A DNA stretch of 5,456 bases from an uncultured Saprospiraceae bacterium (lineage in GTDB: Bacteria > Bacteroidota > Bacteroidia > Chitinophagales > Saprospiraceae), in NCBI GenBank assembly GCA_937930625.1, contig CALHBW010000243.1, forward strand, positions 1 to 5,456, read 5' to 3'. The notes beneath the pieces are model-generated. The model was not told the origin of the DNA. It saw nothing but the letters and a program-made list of their open reading frames with translations, and did no database searches. This document shows positions 1-5,308 of this stretch, piece by piece. How positions within the stretch are numbered: the first letter of the stretch is position 1; each line of letters begins with the position of its first letter. Position numbers and translations under genes: made by a program.

Positions 1-2259
1 ACCGTTGACCTGCTCCTGACCCAATACTTCTGTTTCATTATAATTGAAAGCAAGGCTGATATCGGTGTTTTTTCCGCGCCAAGATGCTACCGCATCCAAG
101 CCTTGTGTTTTGGTATTCAGTGAGTTGGTATAAAAAGCTAATTCCGAAAATAAATCATTCTGAATCGGCAAACTTCTAGATTTGATGAGGCGGTCATCCA
201 CTTCTATTTGGTAAACATCCACCGTCAAAGTAAGGTCGTCTGTGATGCGCGAAGCCAAACCGAGACTGATATTCTGTGAAGTTTCCGGTACAAGTTCTTT
301 ACCACCGAGGCTCATCGCAAGTTCGCTCGTCGGGCTGACTGTGCCTTCCTGCACTTGCTCTCCCGTTACACCGTCGAAGGAAGTCGTAATCGTCACGACA
401 TTTGCCTGACCGGGCGTAGGCGCGTGAAAACCCGTAGAATATCCACCTCTCAAAGTCAACCAATCGGCTACGGTATAACGAGCCGCGACTTTGAAATTGT
501 CTGCCGAACCAAAGTCTTTATACTCTTCGTGTCTGTATGCAGCTTGCACCAAAAGGGCATCCGTAATATCGTATTCTACATCCACATAAGCTCCCCAACT
601 ATTACCTTCAAACGCACCTGCGTCACGCTTGCTCGTACCTGCGAGTCCGTTTGCGCCGATAGCGGGTGCATTATAAAATATCGTAGTATCGGGAGTACTG
701 GCTACAGGATCGACCAAATTTCCGACACCTGCCCAGGGTCCGGCGGCATAAGATTGGAAGTCACCTTCGTACATCGTATAGACTTCGGCTCTGCGTTGTG
801 CGCCGACGGCTATGTTGATTTTTTCCATAAATTCTTTGGATAAATCCACATTCAAGTTGCGTTCAAATTGCTGCAAATCACCCGGGTCGAAATTTTGTTG
901 AGAAAGCGGTCCCCACGAAGGGTTGAGTGTTCCGTTTAATGTATAATTAATTCGGTTGTAGCCAAATGAAGCACTTACGTCGTAGTTGACACCTCCACCT
1001 AAGTCGCCTTTAATTCCTGTTACGGAGCTAAAATCTTTCTGAAAACCCTCTAAACGCGGCGTGAACCCAAGCGGATAGGTATCGCCCCAACTAAAGTTGC
1101 CTTCCGACGGATTGTTCGGATTAATCGGCACAGGGGTCAAGACACCCGCGCGGTTTGGCGAACGGAAAAAGAAGCTATAATTTCCATACGTATCGGAAAA
1201 ATTACCGAAGGAATAAAAATCGACATTAGGTGCGATTTCAATACCGGCATTCCAAATCGAACGGAAACCGCTGCTTTCAGGTCGTCCCCAATTCATTACA
1301 GGGTCGGGTGCGCCTTCCAAGTCGATGGCAGCCGCATGTTGGTTGCCGCGCTTCAATTCTTCATTGAAGGTATATTCACCGCTAATATTAAAAAATCCTT
1401 TTTTGGTGAGTGGCATACCGAAGTTCATTGCTACTTTATAGTCGGTTTCAGCACCATAATTTCTACCGTACCACTGCCCGACTTGCACTTGCGCCTCTGC
1501 GCCTCTATTCGAATCTTTTAAAATAAAATTGAATACACCCGCGATAGCATCCGAACCATATTGAGCTGCTGCACCGTCGCGCAGTACCTCCAAATTCTTA
1601 ATCGCAATACTCGGAATATGCCCGATGTCAACGGCATGTGCGCCTGCATTCATAGCAGCTCCAAAGTGAGCAATCAGCGAAGAACGGTGTCTTCTTTTCG
1701 AGTTGACGAGTATCAAGGTCTGGTCAGGTGGCAAACCTCTCAAAGAAGTCGGACGCACAAAAGCTGCACCGTCGCCGGTCAGTGGCGTAGCGGTGTAGGA
1801 AGGCACAACATTCTTCAGGTTTTCGGTCAAATCGCCGTTGCCTTGCTTCTCTATCACTGCCCCTACGAAGTTGTCAATTGGCGCGGCAGAAGAAATTGCA
1901 GTACGCGGTCGTGCGCGTGTACCTGTCACCACGACGTCGCCCAAAAGGACACCTGCCGCGAGCGAAAAGTCCACCGTATTTTGACCACTTCCAACTCTGA
2001 TGGTTTTTTGCATCGCTTCATATCCTGCGTAGCTTGCCTCCAAGGTATAGTCTCCGGGTTCTACGTCGATACTGAAATTTCCATCAAGGTCAGTGACTGT
2101 TCCTCTGCCTTCTCCCAAGAGTTCAATAGTAGCACCAATAAGAGGTCCGTCTTCATCAGAAATATTCCCCGTTATTGTTGATTGTGCGCTTAATGTATAG
2201 ACACACAGCAACAATACAAACGAATGGAATAATCTTAATAGTAAAGTTGATTTTTTCAT
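1..2259 (-). CDS. TonB-dependent outer-membrane receptor, C-terminus cut by window edge
   Basis: Continuous reading frame of 753 codons on the minus strand, starting at ATG 2259-2257 and open to the window edge; the end of the barrel is missing. Residues 1-25 are a signal peptide (MKK, hydrophobic core, LSA|Q cleavage). Residues ~28-100 form a carboxypeptidase-regulatory-like beta domain (ITGNISDEDGPLIGATIEL, TDLDGNFSI, DYTLEASYAGY), usual in Bacteroidota receptors. GDVVVTGTR at 107-115 is the TonB-box-like transition to the plug (~117-248), which has LRGLPPDQTLILVNSKRRHR (173-192) and EVLRDGAAAQYGSDAIAGV (224-242). The rest is beta-barrel, rich in aromatic strands such as WLTLRGGYSTGFHAPTPGQ. 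The family carries large substrates (siderophores, cobalamin, glycans, peptides) across the outer membrane using TonB-ExbBD energy. The substrate cannot be read from sequence, and no SusD partner is visible. The family's usual NGKRRH reads NSKRRH here. No Shine-Dalgarno sequence precedes the start. Confidence 0.95.
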   Translation of the reverse strand, partial: MKKSTLLLRLFHSFVLLLCVYTLSAQSTITGNISDEDGPLIGATIELLGEGRGTVTDLDGNFSIDVEPGDYTLEASYAGYEAMQKTIRVGSGQNTVDFSLAAGVLLGDVVVTGTRARPRTAISSAAPIDNFVGAVIEKQGNGDLTENLKNVVPSYTATPLTGDGAAFVRPTSLRGLPPDQTLILVNSKRRHRSSLIAHFGAAMNAGAHAVDIGHIPSIAIKNLEVLRDGAAAQYGSDAIAGVFNFILKDSNRGAEAQVQVGQWYGRNYGAETDYKVAMNFGMPLTKKGFFNISGEYTFNEELKRGNQHAAAIDLEGAPDPVMNWGRPESSGFRSIWNAGIEIAPNVDFYSFGNFSDTYGNYSFFFRSPNRAGVLTPVPINPNNPSEGNFSWGDTYPLGFTPRLEGFQKDFSSVTGIKGDLGGGVNYDVSASFGYNRINYTLNGTLNPSWGPLSQQNFDPGDLQQFERNLNVDLSKEFMEKINIAVGAQRRAEVYTMYEGDFQSYAAGPWAGVGNLVDPVASTPDTTIFYNAPAIGANGLAGTSKRDAGAFEGNSWGAYVDVEYDITDALLVQAAYRHEEYKDFGSADNFKVAARYTVADWLTLRGGYSTGFHAPTPGQANVVTITTSFDGVTGEQVQEGTVSPTSELAMSLGGKELVPETSQNISLGLASRITDDLTLTVDVYQIEVDDRLIKSRSLPIQNDLFSELAFYTNSLNTKTQGLDAVASWRGKNTDISLAFNYNETEVLGQEQVNG

Positions 2260-2275
2260 AATGTGAATGAAATTG

Positions 2276-2301
2276 AGTCGGCAGTCTATCAGTCCACAGT
2301 C
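2276..2301. repeat. Four AGTC units at 7-8 bp spacing in the receptor leader
   Basis: AGTC occurs at 2276, 2283, 2291 and 2298, so units are 7, 8 and 7 bases apart. On the receptor's strand it reads as GGACTG/AGACTG-like units within the 5' leader, 17-43 bases upstream of the ATG. It may be a degenerate short tandem repeat or a repeated binding site. No known motif is recognised. Confidence 0.4.
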
Positions 2302-2321
2302 CGCCGCTAATACGCGAGGTA

Positions 2322-2336
2322 GTTTTACGTTAAAAC
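2322..2336. promoter_or_regulatory. Small dyad GTTTTA-cgt-TAAAAC, possible operator
   Basis: Perfect 6-bp arms (2322-2327 and 2331-2336) around a 3-base centre, about 65-80 bp upstream of the receptor start. The position suits a regulator site for the receptor gene. The arms are AT-rich and short, so chance occurrence is quite possible. Confidence 0.25.
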
Positions 2337-2407
2337 AGCGAATTGTGGAATGACTAACTGCGGACAAATAATAGTTTAGTAGTTTGAAAAATTCATTAAA
2401 GATAGGT

Positions 2408-2420
2408 ATTTCATTGAAAT
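2408..2420. promoter_or_regulatory. Small dyad ATTTCA-t-TGAAAT
   Basis: Perfect 6-bp arms (2408-2413 and 2415-2420) around a single base, roughly in the middle of the divergent intergenic region. It could be a site for a regulator of either flanking gene. It is short and AT-rich, so this is only a candidate. Confidence 0.2.
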
Positions 2421-2492
2421 TTGGACTATGTGTTAAGATTTTTTTGTTAGCTTTAAATGCAAAATGAGATAAGAGTATTTTTTTATTTGTAG

Positions 2493-2500
2493 TAATTTTG
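2493..2500 (+). promoter_or_regulatory. Candidate Bacteroidota -7 box (TAATTTTG) for the racemase gene
   Basis: TAATTTTG matches the Bacteroidota sigma-ABfr -7 consensus TAnnTTTG and is oriented towards the racemase gene. No convincing TTG-type -33 element lies at the expected distance upstream (around 2468-2475), so the call rests on one box in AT-rich DNA. If used, it gives a leader of about 100 bases that includes the whole inverted repeat 2542-2602. Confidence 0.3.
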
Positions 2501-2541
2501 TTTTTGGAATAATGTAAAATATCGAATTTTATTTTTTCATC

Positions 2542-2602
2542 CGTAACACAGACATTCTTGTCTGTGCTACCAAAAATGACAGACAGGAATGTCTGTGTTA
2601 CG
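2542..2602. repeat. REPIN-like inverted repeat, 24-bp arms, abutting the racemase start
   Basis: The arms 2542-2565 and 2579-2602 are complementary at 23 of 24 positions; the exception, 2558/2586, is a T/G pair that would still form in RNA as G-U. The loop is 13 bases. Each arm also contains its own inverted repeat, ACAGACA-nnnn-TGTCTGT (2548-2565 and 2579-2596). In the left copy this extends to GTAaCACAGACA/TGTCTGTGcTAC (2543-2570) with one mismatch. Two palindromic units facing each other is the architecture of REP doublets (REPINs), which are mobilised in trans by single-domain Y1 (RAYT) transposases. No such transposase is in this window. The right arm ends five bases before the racemase ATG, so in mRNA it would place a strong stem where the ribosome binds. 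Confidence 0.75.
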
Positions 2603-2607
2603 TTAGA

Positions 2608-3330
2608 ATGAAGCAAAAAATAATTGGAATTATCGGCGGCATGGGACCACTTGGAGGGATAGATGTCAACAAAAAAATCTATTTCAATACGATAGCAGAT
2701 GTGGATAAAAATCATCTGAATATCGTGCATTTATCATTGAGTAAAGGAATCCCTGACAGGACAGCGTTTTTATTGGGAAAAGGCAAAGAGAATACAGCAA
2801 TCAGTGTCGTGGAAAAAATACGTGATTATCCATTTGATGTGGTGGGTGTGGCTTGTAATACCTTTCATTCGCCTAAAATTTTCGACGTATTTGAAGCGGA
2901 ATTAAAGGCGCGAAAACCCGCACCTCAAATCGTACATTTACCCAATGAAGTTAGAAAGGAAACGGAGAGGAAATTTGCCAATACCACTGTCGGCGTACTC
3001 TGCACAATGGGAACTTATGAAACGAAAATTTATCAAAATACTTTTCGTGAATCTTCCGTCAAATTACAATTTCCCGATGAAAATGACCGAAAGGCAGTCC
3101 ACAAAGCTATTTATAATATCAAACAAACGGGCGATTTAAATTCAACGGATAAACAAGCAATTGAACAAGCAGCCGCGCGTATGTCGGACGTGAGTGCAGT
3201 GATGTTGGCTTGTACTGAGCTGCCGTGGGTGGGGGAGGAACTTGAGTTTACGATTCCGGTGATTGATGCGAATCGTACATTGGCAAGGGCATTGATACGG
3301 GCGGTTGCGTTGGAGCAATTAAAACCGTAG
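2608..3330 (+). CDS. Aspartate/glutamate racemase-family protein
   Basis: 240-residue cytosolic protein of the PLP-independent Asp/Glu racemase family, at normal length. The N-terminal MKQKIIGIIGGMGPLGG (1-17) is the family's signature strand and loop. The two catalytic-type cysteines are present: C83 in VACNTFH and C202 in LACTELP. VIDANRTLARA (218-228) is the usual C-terminal segment. Family members interconvert L- and D-aspartate or glutamate, or broader amino acids (RacX/YgeA type), by two-cysteine proton transfer. C202-T-E-L-P with GGMGP favours the aspartate-racemase-like branch over MurI, but the substrate is not settled by sequence. ATG 2608 is chosen because it starts at the family's conserved N-terminus; an in-frame stop lies at 2515-2517 with no other ATG between. 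There is no Shine-Dalgarno sequence, and a large stem ends five bases upstream. It appears monocistronic: receptor divergent, kinase 471 bp downstream. Confidence 0.93.
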   Translation: MKQKIIGIIGGMGPLGGIDVNKKIYFNTIADVDKNHLNIVHLSLSKGIPDRTAFLLGKGKENTAISVVEKIRDYPFDVVGVACNTFHSPKIFDVFEAELKARKPAPQIVHLPNEVRKETERKFANTTVGVLCTMGTYETKIYQNTFRESSVKLQFPDENDRKAVHKAIYNIKQTGDLNSTDKQAIEQAAARMSDVSAVMLACTELPWVGEELEFTIPVIDANRTLARALIRAVALEQLKP

Positions 3331-3352
3331 TGCGGTAAGTGGAAGTACAAAT

Positions 3353-3375
3353 TCAAGTGTCAAGTTCAAGTTCAA
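3353..3375. repeat. Short TCAAG(T) tandem repeat
   Basis: TCAAG recurs at 3353, 3360 and 3366 with a truncated TCAA at 3372, so spacing is 7, 6 and 6. It lies just after the racemase stop codon and directly before the 177-bp element. It is probably simple-sequence slippage; no function is evident. Confidence 0.4.
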
Positions 3376-3378
3376 TAA

Positions 3379-3555
3379 TTATACTCCAAACGGTATAAAT
3401 TTCGGAAAATGGAAATGTGGTGCACCTACTCGTCAGACGAATGTTTTTGTAAAAATTACCCCTTTGATTACTCAAATATTCGATTTTAATAAAGGGATTC
3501 GTCAGACGAGTTTTCGAGCTAAAATTTTCCGAAATTTACCCCGTTTAGAGTATAA
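3379..3555. mobile_element. 177-bp MITE-like element with long terminal inverted repeats
   Basis: The outer arms 3379-3410 and 3524-3555 match at 29 of 32 positions; the mismatches are 3387/3547, 3394/3540 and 3395/3539. The ends read TTATACTC and GAGTATAA. A second inverted repeat is nested inside: 3428-3442 and 3497-3511 match at 14 of 15. Closer to the centre, CCCTTT (3460-3465) faces AAAGGG (3491-3496). The element is too short to code for anything, and no frame inside is convincing. Size and symmetry fit a miniature inverted-repeat element or a composite REP-type repeat. I see no clear target-site duplication; only a few A/T bases are shared at the flanks. As RNA it would fold into a long imperfect hairpin and could end racemase transcription. 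It is absent from any family I can name. Confidence 0.7.
3428..3511. repeat. Nested inverted repeat with palindromic core TCGTC-A-GACGA
   Basis: The inner arms of the 177-bp element (3428-3442 and 3497-3511). The 11-bp core TCGTCAGACGA is itself a palindrome around one base. It therefore appears identically on the same strand at 3430-3440 and 3499-3509 while the flanks (ACTCG.../...GAGT) are inverted. The outer and inner arm pairs are out of register by five bases, which would leave a small bulge in a folded transcript. Confidence 0.7.
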
Positions 3556-3690
3556 ATAGCTCACTTTAAGCCTTTTTACTGTAACTTATTTTATCAAAAT
3601 CACGTATTATAGAAGGATGCCCTCCACATGTAGCCAACTGCGAAATAAAATTATCAAAAAAACCGTAACAAACTCAGCTAAAAAAAATAG

Positions 3691-3722
3691 CTCAAGTTGC
3701 GGATATTTTCCAAGTACTTGAG
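3691..3722. promoter_or_regulatory. CAAGT/ACTTG dyad cluster, possible operator
   Basis: CTCAAGT (3691-3697) faces ACTTGAG (3716-3722) as perfect 7-bp inverted arms. The right arm also forms a perfect 10-bp palindrome, CAAGTACTTG (3711-3720), with the bases before it. This gives three half-sites about 80-110 bp upstream of the kinase start, a plausible place for a regulator. No known regulator motif is recognised. Confidence 0.3.
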
Positions 3723-3775
3723 GAGTTCCAAACCACCTTCCAATCATGGAATTTGGTCTCTTGTAGTTTGGGATT

Positions 3776-3797
3776 TGTAAGTTGCACACAACTTACA
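3776..3797 (+). promoter_or_regulatory. Perfect 9-bp hairpin directly before the kinase start codon
   Basis: TGTAAGTTG (3776-3784) and CAACTTACA (3789-3797) are perfectly complementary around a CACA loop. The stem ends four bases before the ATG at 3802, covering the place of ribosome entry. It could restrain translation in mRNA or be a dimeric protein's binding site in DNA. No Shine-Dalgarno sequence is visible in or near it. Confidence 0.45.
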
Positions 3798-3801
3798 CCA
3801 A

Positions 3802-5166
3802 ATGGCTGTTGCGATGAGAATACAGAGTGCATTTCGAAGAGCAGGAAAAACTATTGATTGGTTTATTCCACTACACATACAAACACAACACGTACTACAT
3901 CGAAGAGCAAGACTCTTGATGTGGATTCATGTTTTTATATTGGTACTTTGCTTGCTAATGCTGCCAACGTCAATTTTCATTGAAGATGCTTCATATTTCC
4001 CTATATTCTTTACTATTTTGTCGTTGACAATATCCATGTTCGTATTTAGAAGATGGGGCAATATTTCACTTTCCAGCAATATCCTTACCGCCATACCTGC
4101 ATTAGCTCTTATACCTCTTATATTTTCTAGTGGAGGCATGTATTCAGACAATTTATTGTGGCTGTATTTGTGCCCTCTTATTGCATTTCTATTTACGGGT
4201 AAATCCTCTCGTATATTTTGGGCAGTAGCGGTCGTTGGATTTCACGGCTATCTATTTATATTAGAATTCCTGTCAGCAACTTCTTACAGTGAAGACACAT
4301 CTGAAGGTGCAGCTTATTATTTCACTAGTTATCTCTTTCTCTCTTTGATGATTTTGGGTATAGTGTATATCTTCAAATTGGAACAGGATTTTGTTATCAA
4401 ACAATTAAGACAACATAAAAACACATTGACCAGACAAAAAGAAGCCATAGAACAACAAGCCAACCAACTCCGAGAGCAAGAACAAGAACTCAAAAAAGTG
4501 AATAAAGATTTGGAGCAATTTGCCTATGTCGCTTCGCATGATTTAAAGGAACCACTGCGGACAATCAGCAGTTTTACCAAACTCATTGAACAGGAATTGG
4601 AAAAAGACGGTAATGAGCATACAAACGAGTATGTACGTTTTGTAAGGGACGGCACAGACCGCATGAATAAGCTCATAACCGACCTACTCAATGATATTAA
4701 AACCAAACAAAAAGAAGAAATTGAAGTGAATCTGAATGATGTGATACTTATGGTAATGAATAACTTGTCAGCATCCGTCAACGAACGTAATGCAACAATA
4801 AATTACGACAAATTGCCTGTCGTGAAGGGAAATTCTACTGCTTATGTACAGCTTTTTCAAAATCTCATCAGCAATAGTTTAAAATTTCAAAAAGCGGATG
4901 TTCCGCCCAATATTCACATCATCCATGCAGGTATCAACGGACATCATCACATCAAAGTCTCCGATAATGGTATGGGTATTCCAATAGAACATCTGCACAA
5001 TGTATTTGAGTTTGGAGATCAAGGAGAAAAAGAAAAATCACATTGCGGACAAGGCATCGGATTGGCAACCTGTAAGAAGATAGTTCATCGCTTCGGAGGC
5101 GATATTTCTGTCGCCTCCGAAGTCAATCAAGGAACTGAGTTTACAATTAAATTGCCTATAGTTTAG
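3802..5166 (+). CDS. Six-TM membrane sensor histidine kinase
   Basis: 454-residue sensor kinase. Six hydrophobic segments (about 38-59, 64-82, 91-108, 117-132, 137-157, 172-191) form the membrane sensor. The basic N-terminus (RR at 12-13, HRRAR at 33-37) suggests it stays inside. A Gln/Glu-rich coiled coil (about 200-240) leads to the dimerisation/phosphoacceptor domain, with H246 in ASHDLKEPLR. The ATPase domain follows: N box QLFQNLISNSLKF (350-362), G1 DNGMGIP (388-394), F-box-like VFEFGDQ (401-407), G2 GQGIGLA (416-422) and GGDISVASEVNQGTEFTI (432-449). All motifs for autophosphorylation are present. There is no PAS, HAMP or receiver domain, and no periplasmic domain beyond short loops, so the signal is probably sensed in the membrane. 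No response regulator is adjacent in view, so it looks like an orphan kinase. ATG 3802 gives the longest frame; ATG 3814 (M5) is equally possible. A hairpin covers the start region. Confidence 0.93.
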   Translation: MAVAMRIQSAFRRAGKTIDWFIPLHIQTQHVLHRRARLLMWIHVFILVLCLLMLPTSIFIEDASYFPIFFTILSLTISMFVFRRWGNISLSSNILTAIPALALIPLIFSSGGMYSDNLLWLYLCPLIAFLFTGKSSRIFWAVAVVGFHGYLFILEFLSATSYSEDTSEGAAYYFTSYLFLSLMILGIVYIFKLEQDFVIKQLRQHKNTLTRQKEAIEQQANQLREQEQELKKVNKDLEQFAYVASHDLKEPLRTISSFTKLIEQELEKDGNEHTNEYVRFVRDGTDRMNKLITDLLNDIKTKQKEEIEVNLNDVILMVMNNLSASVNERNATINYDKLPVVKGNSTAYVQLFQNLISNSLKFQKADVPPNIHIIHAGINGHHHIKVSDNGMGIPIEHLHNVFEFGDQGEKEKSHCGQGIGLATCKKIVHRFGGDISVASEVNQGTEFTIKLPIV

Positions 5167-5174
5167 AAATGAAA

Positions 5175-5308
5175 ATTTAAATGAAAATGAAAAATTCAAT
5201 CTCCAATATCAAAACCAATGACAATTTTTAATTTGCCTTTGGCAAATTCTTATTTTCATTTTCATTCTTATTTTCATTTGAATTTTTCATTTTCATTTTC
5301 ATTTAAAT
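5175..5308. repeat. Long imperfect inverted repeat built from ATGAAA/TTTTCA hexamers
   Basis: The left arm 5175-5199 (ATTTAAATGAAAATG then AAAAATTCAA) is repeated in reverse complement at 5278-5308, where one extra 6-bp unit is inserted. The arms are 78 bases apart. The space between them carries more TTTTCA-type hexamers (5252-5277) and the hairpin 5230-5248. The right arm contains the stop codon (5303-5305) and the last codon of the convergent gene. The unit-length difference suggests slippage at the hexamers. In either transcript the arms could pair, consistent with a shared terminator zone between convergent genes. Confidence 0.65.
5230..5248. terminator. Candidate bidirectional terminator hairpin
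   Basis: AATTTGCC (5230-5237) and GGCAAATT (5241-5248) form a perfect 8-bp stem with a TTT loop. It is followed by the T-rich run TATTTTCATTTTC on the plus strand. On the minus strand it is followed by TAAAAATTG, which is less T-rich. It lies between convergent genes, 64 bases after the kinase stop and about 55 bases after the minus-strand gene's stop. The stem is short, so termination strength is uncertain. Confidence 0.5.

Larger units (their letters stand above)
2260..2607. other. Divergent intergenic region between receptor and racemase
   Basis: 348 bp that must hold the promoters of both flanking divergent genes. I see no open frame worth calling. It contains AGTC repeats (2276-2301), two small dyads (2322-2336, 2408-2420), a TAnnTTTG-like box for the racemase (2493-2500) and a large inverted repeat (2542-2602). 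For the receptor, the nearest thing to a Bacteroidota -7 box on the minus strand is TATTATTTG at 2373-2365. That has one base too many between TA and TTTG and no clear -33 TTG, so I do not call it. Confidence 0.7.
3556..3801. other. Upstream region of the histidine kinase gene, no gene called
   Basis: 246 bp of AT-rich DNA between the 177-bp element and the kinase start. It contains a CAAGT dyad cluster (3691-3722) and a perfect hairpin next to the start codon (3776-3797). The nearest Bacteroidota-type -7 box is TAGTTTG at 3764-3770, one base short of TAnnTTTG, so no promoter is called. A 60-codon frame on the opposite strand (3789-3607) with one hydrophobic stretch is present, but I do not accept it as a gene. 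Confidence 0.6.

Noticed and set aside
355..843. 162-codon plus-strand frame
   Set aside because: It lies wholly antisense to the receptor gene, whose minus-strand frame reads through with clear family motifs. The predicted protein has no recognisable features.
1336..2181. Plus-strand frames of 61 codons (1336-1521) and 206 codons (1561-2181)
   Set aside because: Both are antisense shadows of the receptor's plug and N-terminal domain. The products are rich in Cys, Ser and Arg with no domain pattern.
2542..2602. Reading the inverted repeat as a CRISPR unit or a riboswitch
   Set aside because: There are only two units, in inverted orientation, with a 13-base loop and no spacer series. No conserved riboswitch core is visible. 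A REPIN-like doublet explains the symmetry better.
2945..3356. Frames of 64 codons (plus, 2945-3139) and 81 codons (minus, 3111-3356)
   Set aside because: They overlap the racemase gene in other frames, and the racemase frame is supported by both catalytic cysteine motifs.
3379..3555. Reading the 177-bp element as a complete insertion sequence
   Set aside because: It is far too short for a transposase, and no frame inside resembles one. At most it is a non-autonomous element.
3607..3789. 60-codon minus-strand frame with a possible TM stretch (LFFLAEFVTVFLIILF)
   Set aside because: Its start lies inside the hairpin next to the kinase start, no family is recognised, and the hydrophobic stretch comes from A/T-rich runs. 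A small membrane protein cannot be excluded without homologues.
3927..4781. Minus-strand frames of 74 codons (3927-4151) and 85 codons (4524-4781)
   Set aside because: They are antisense to the histidine kinase, which is fully supported by its motifs.
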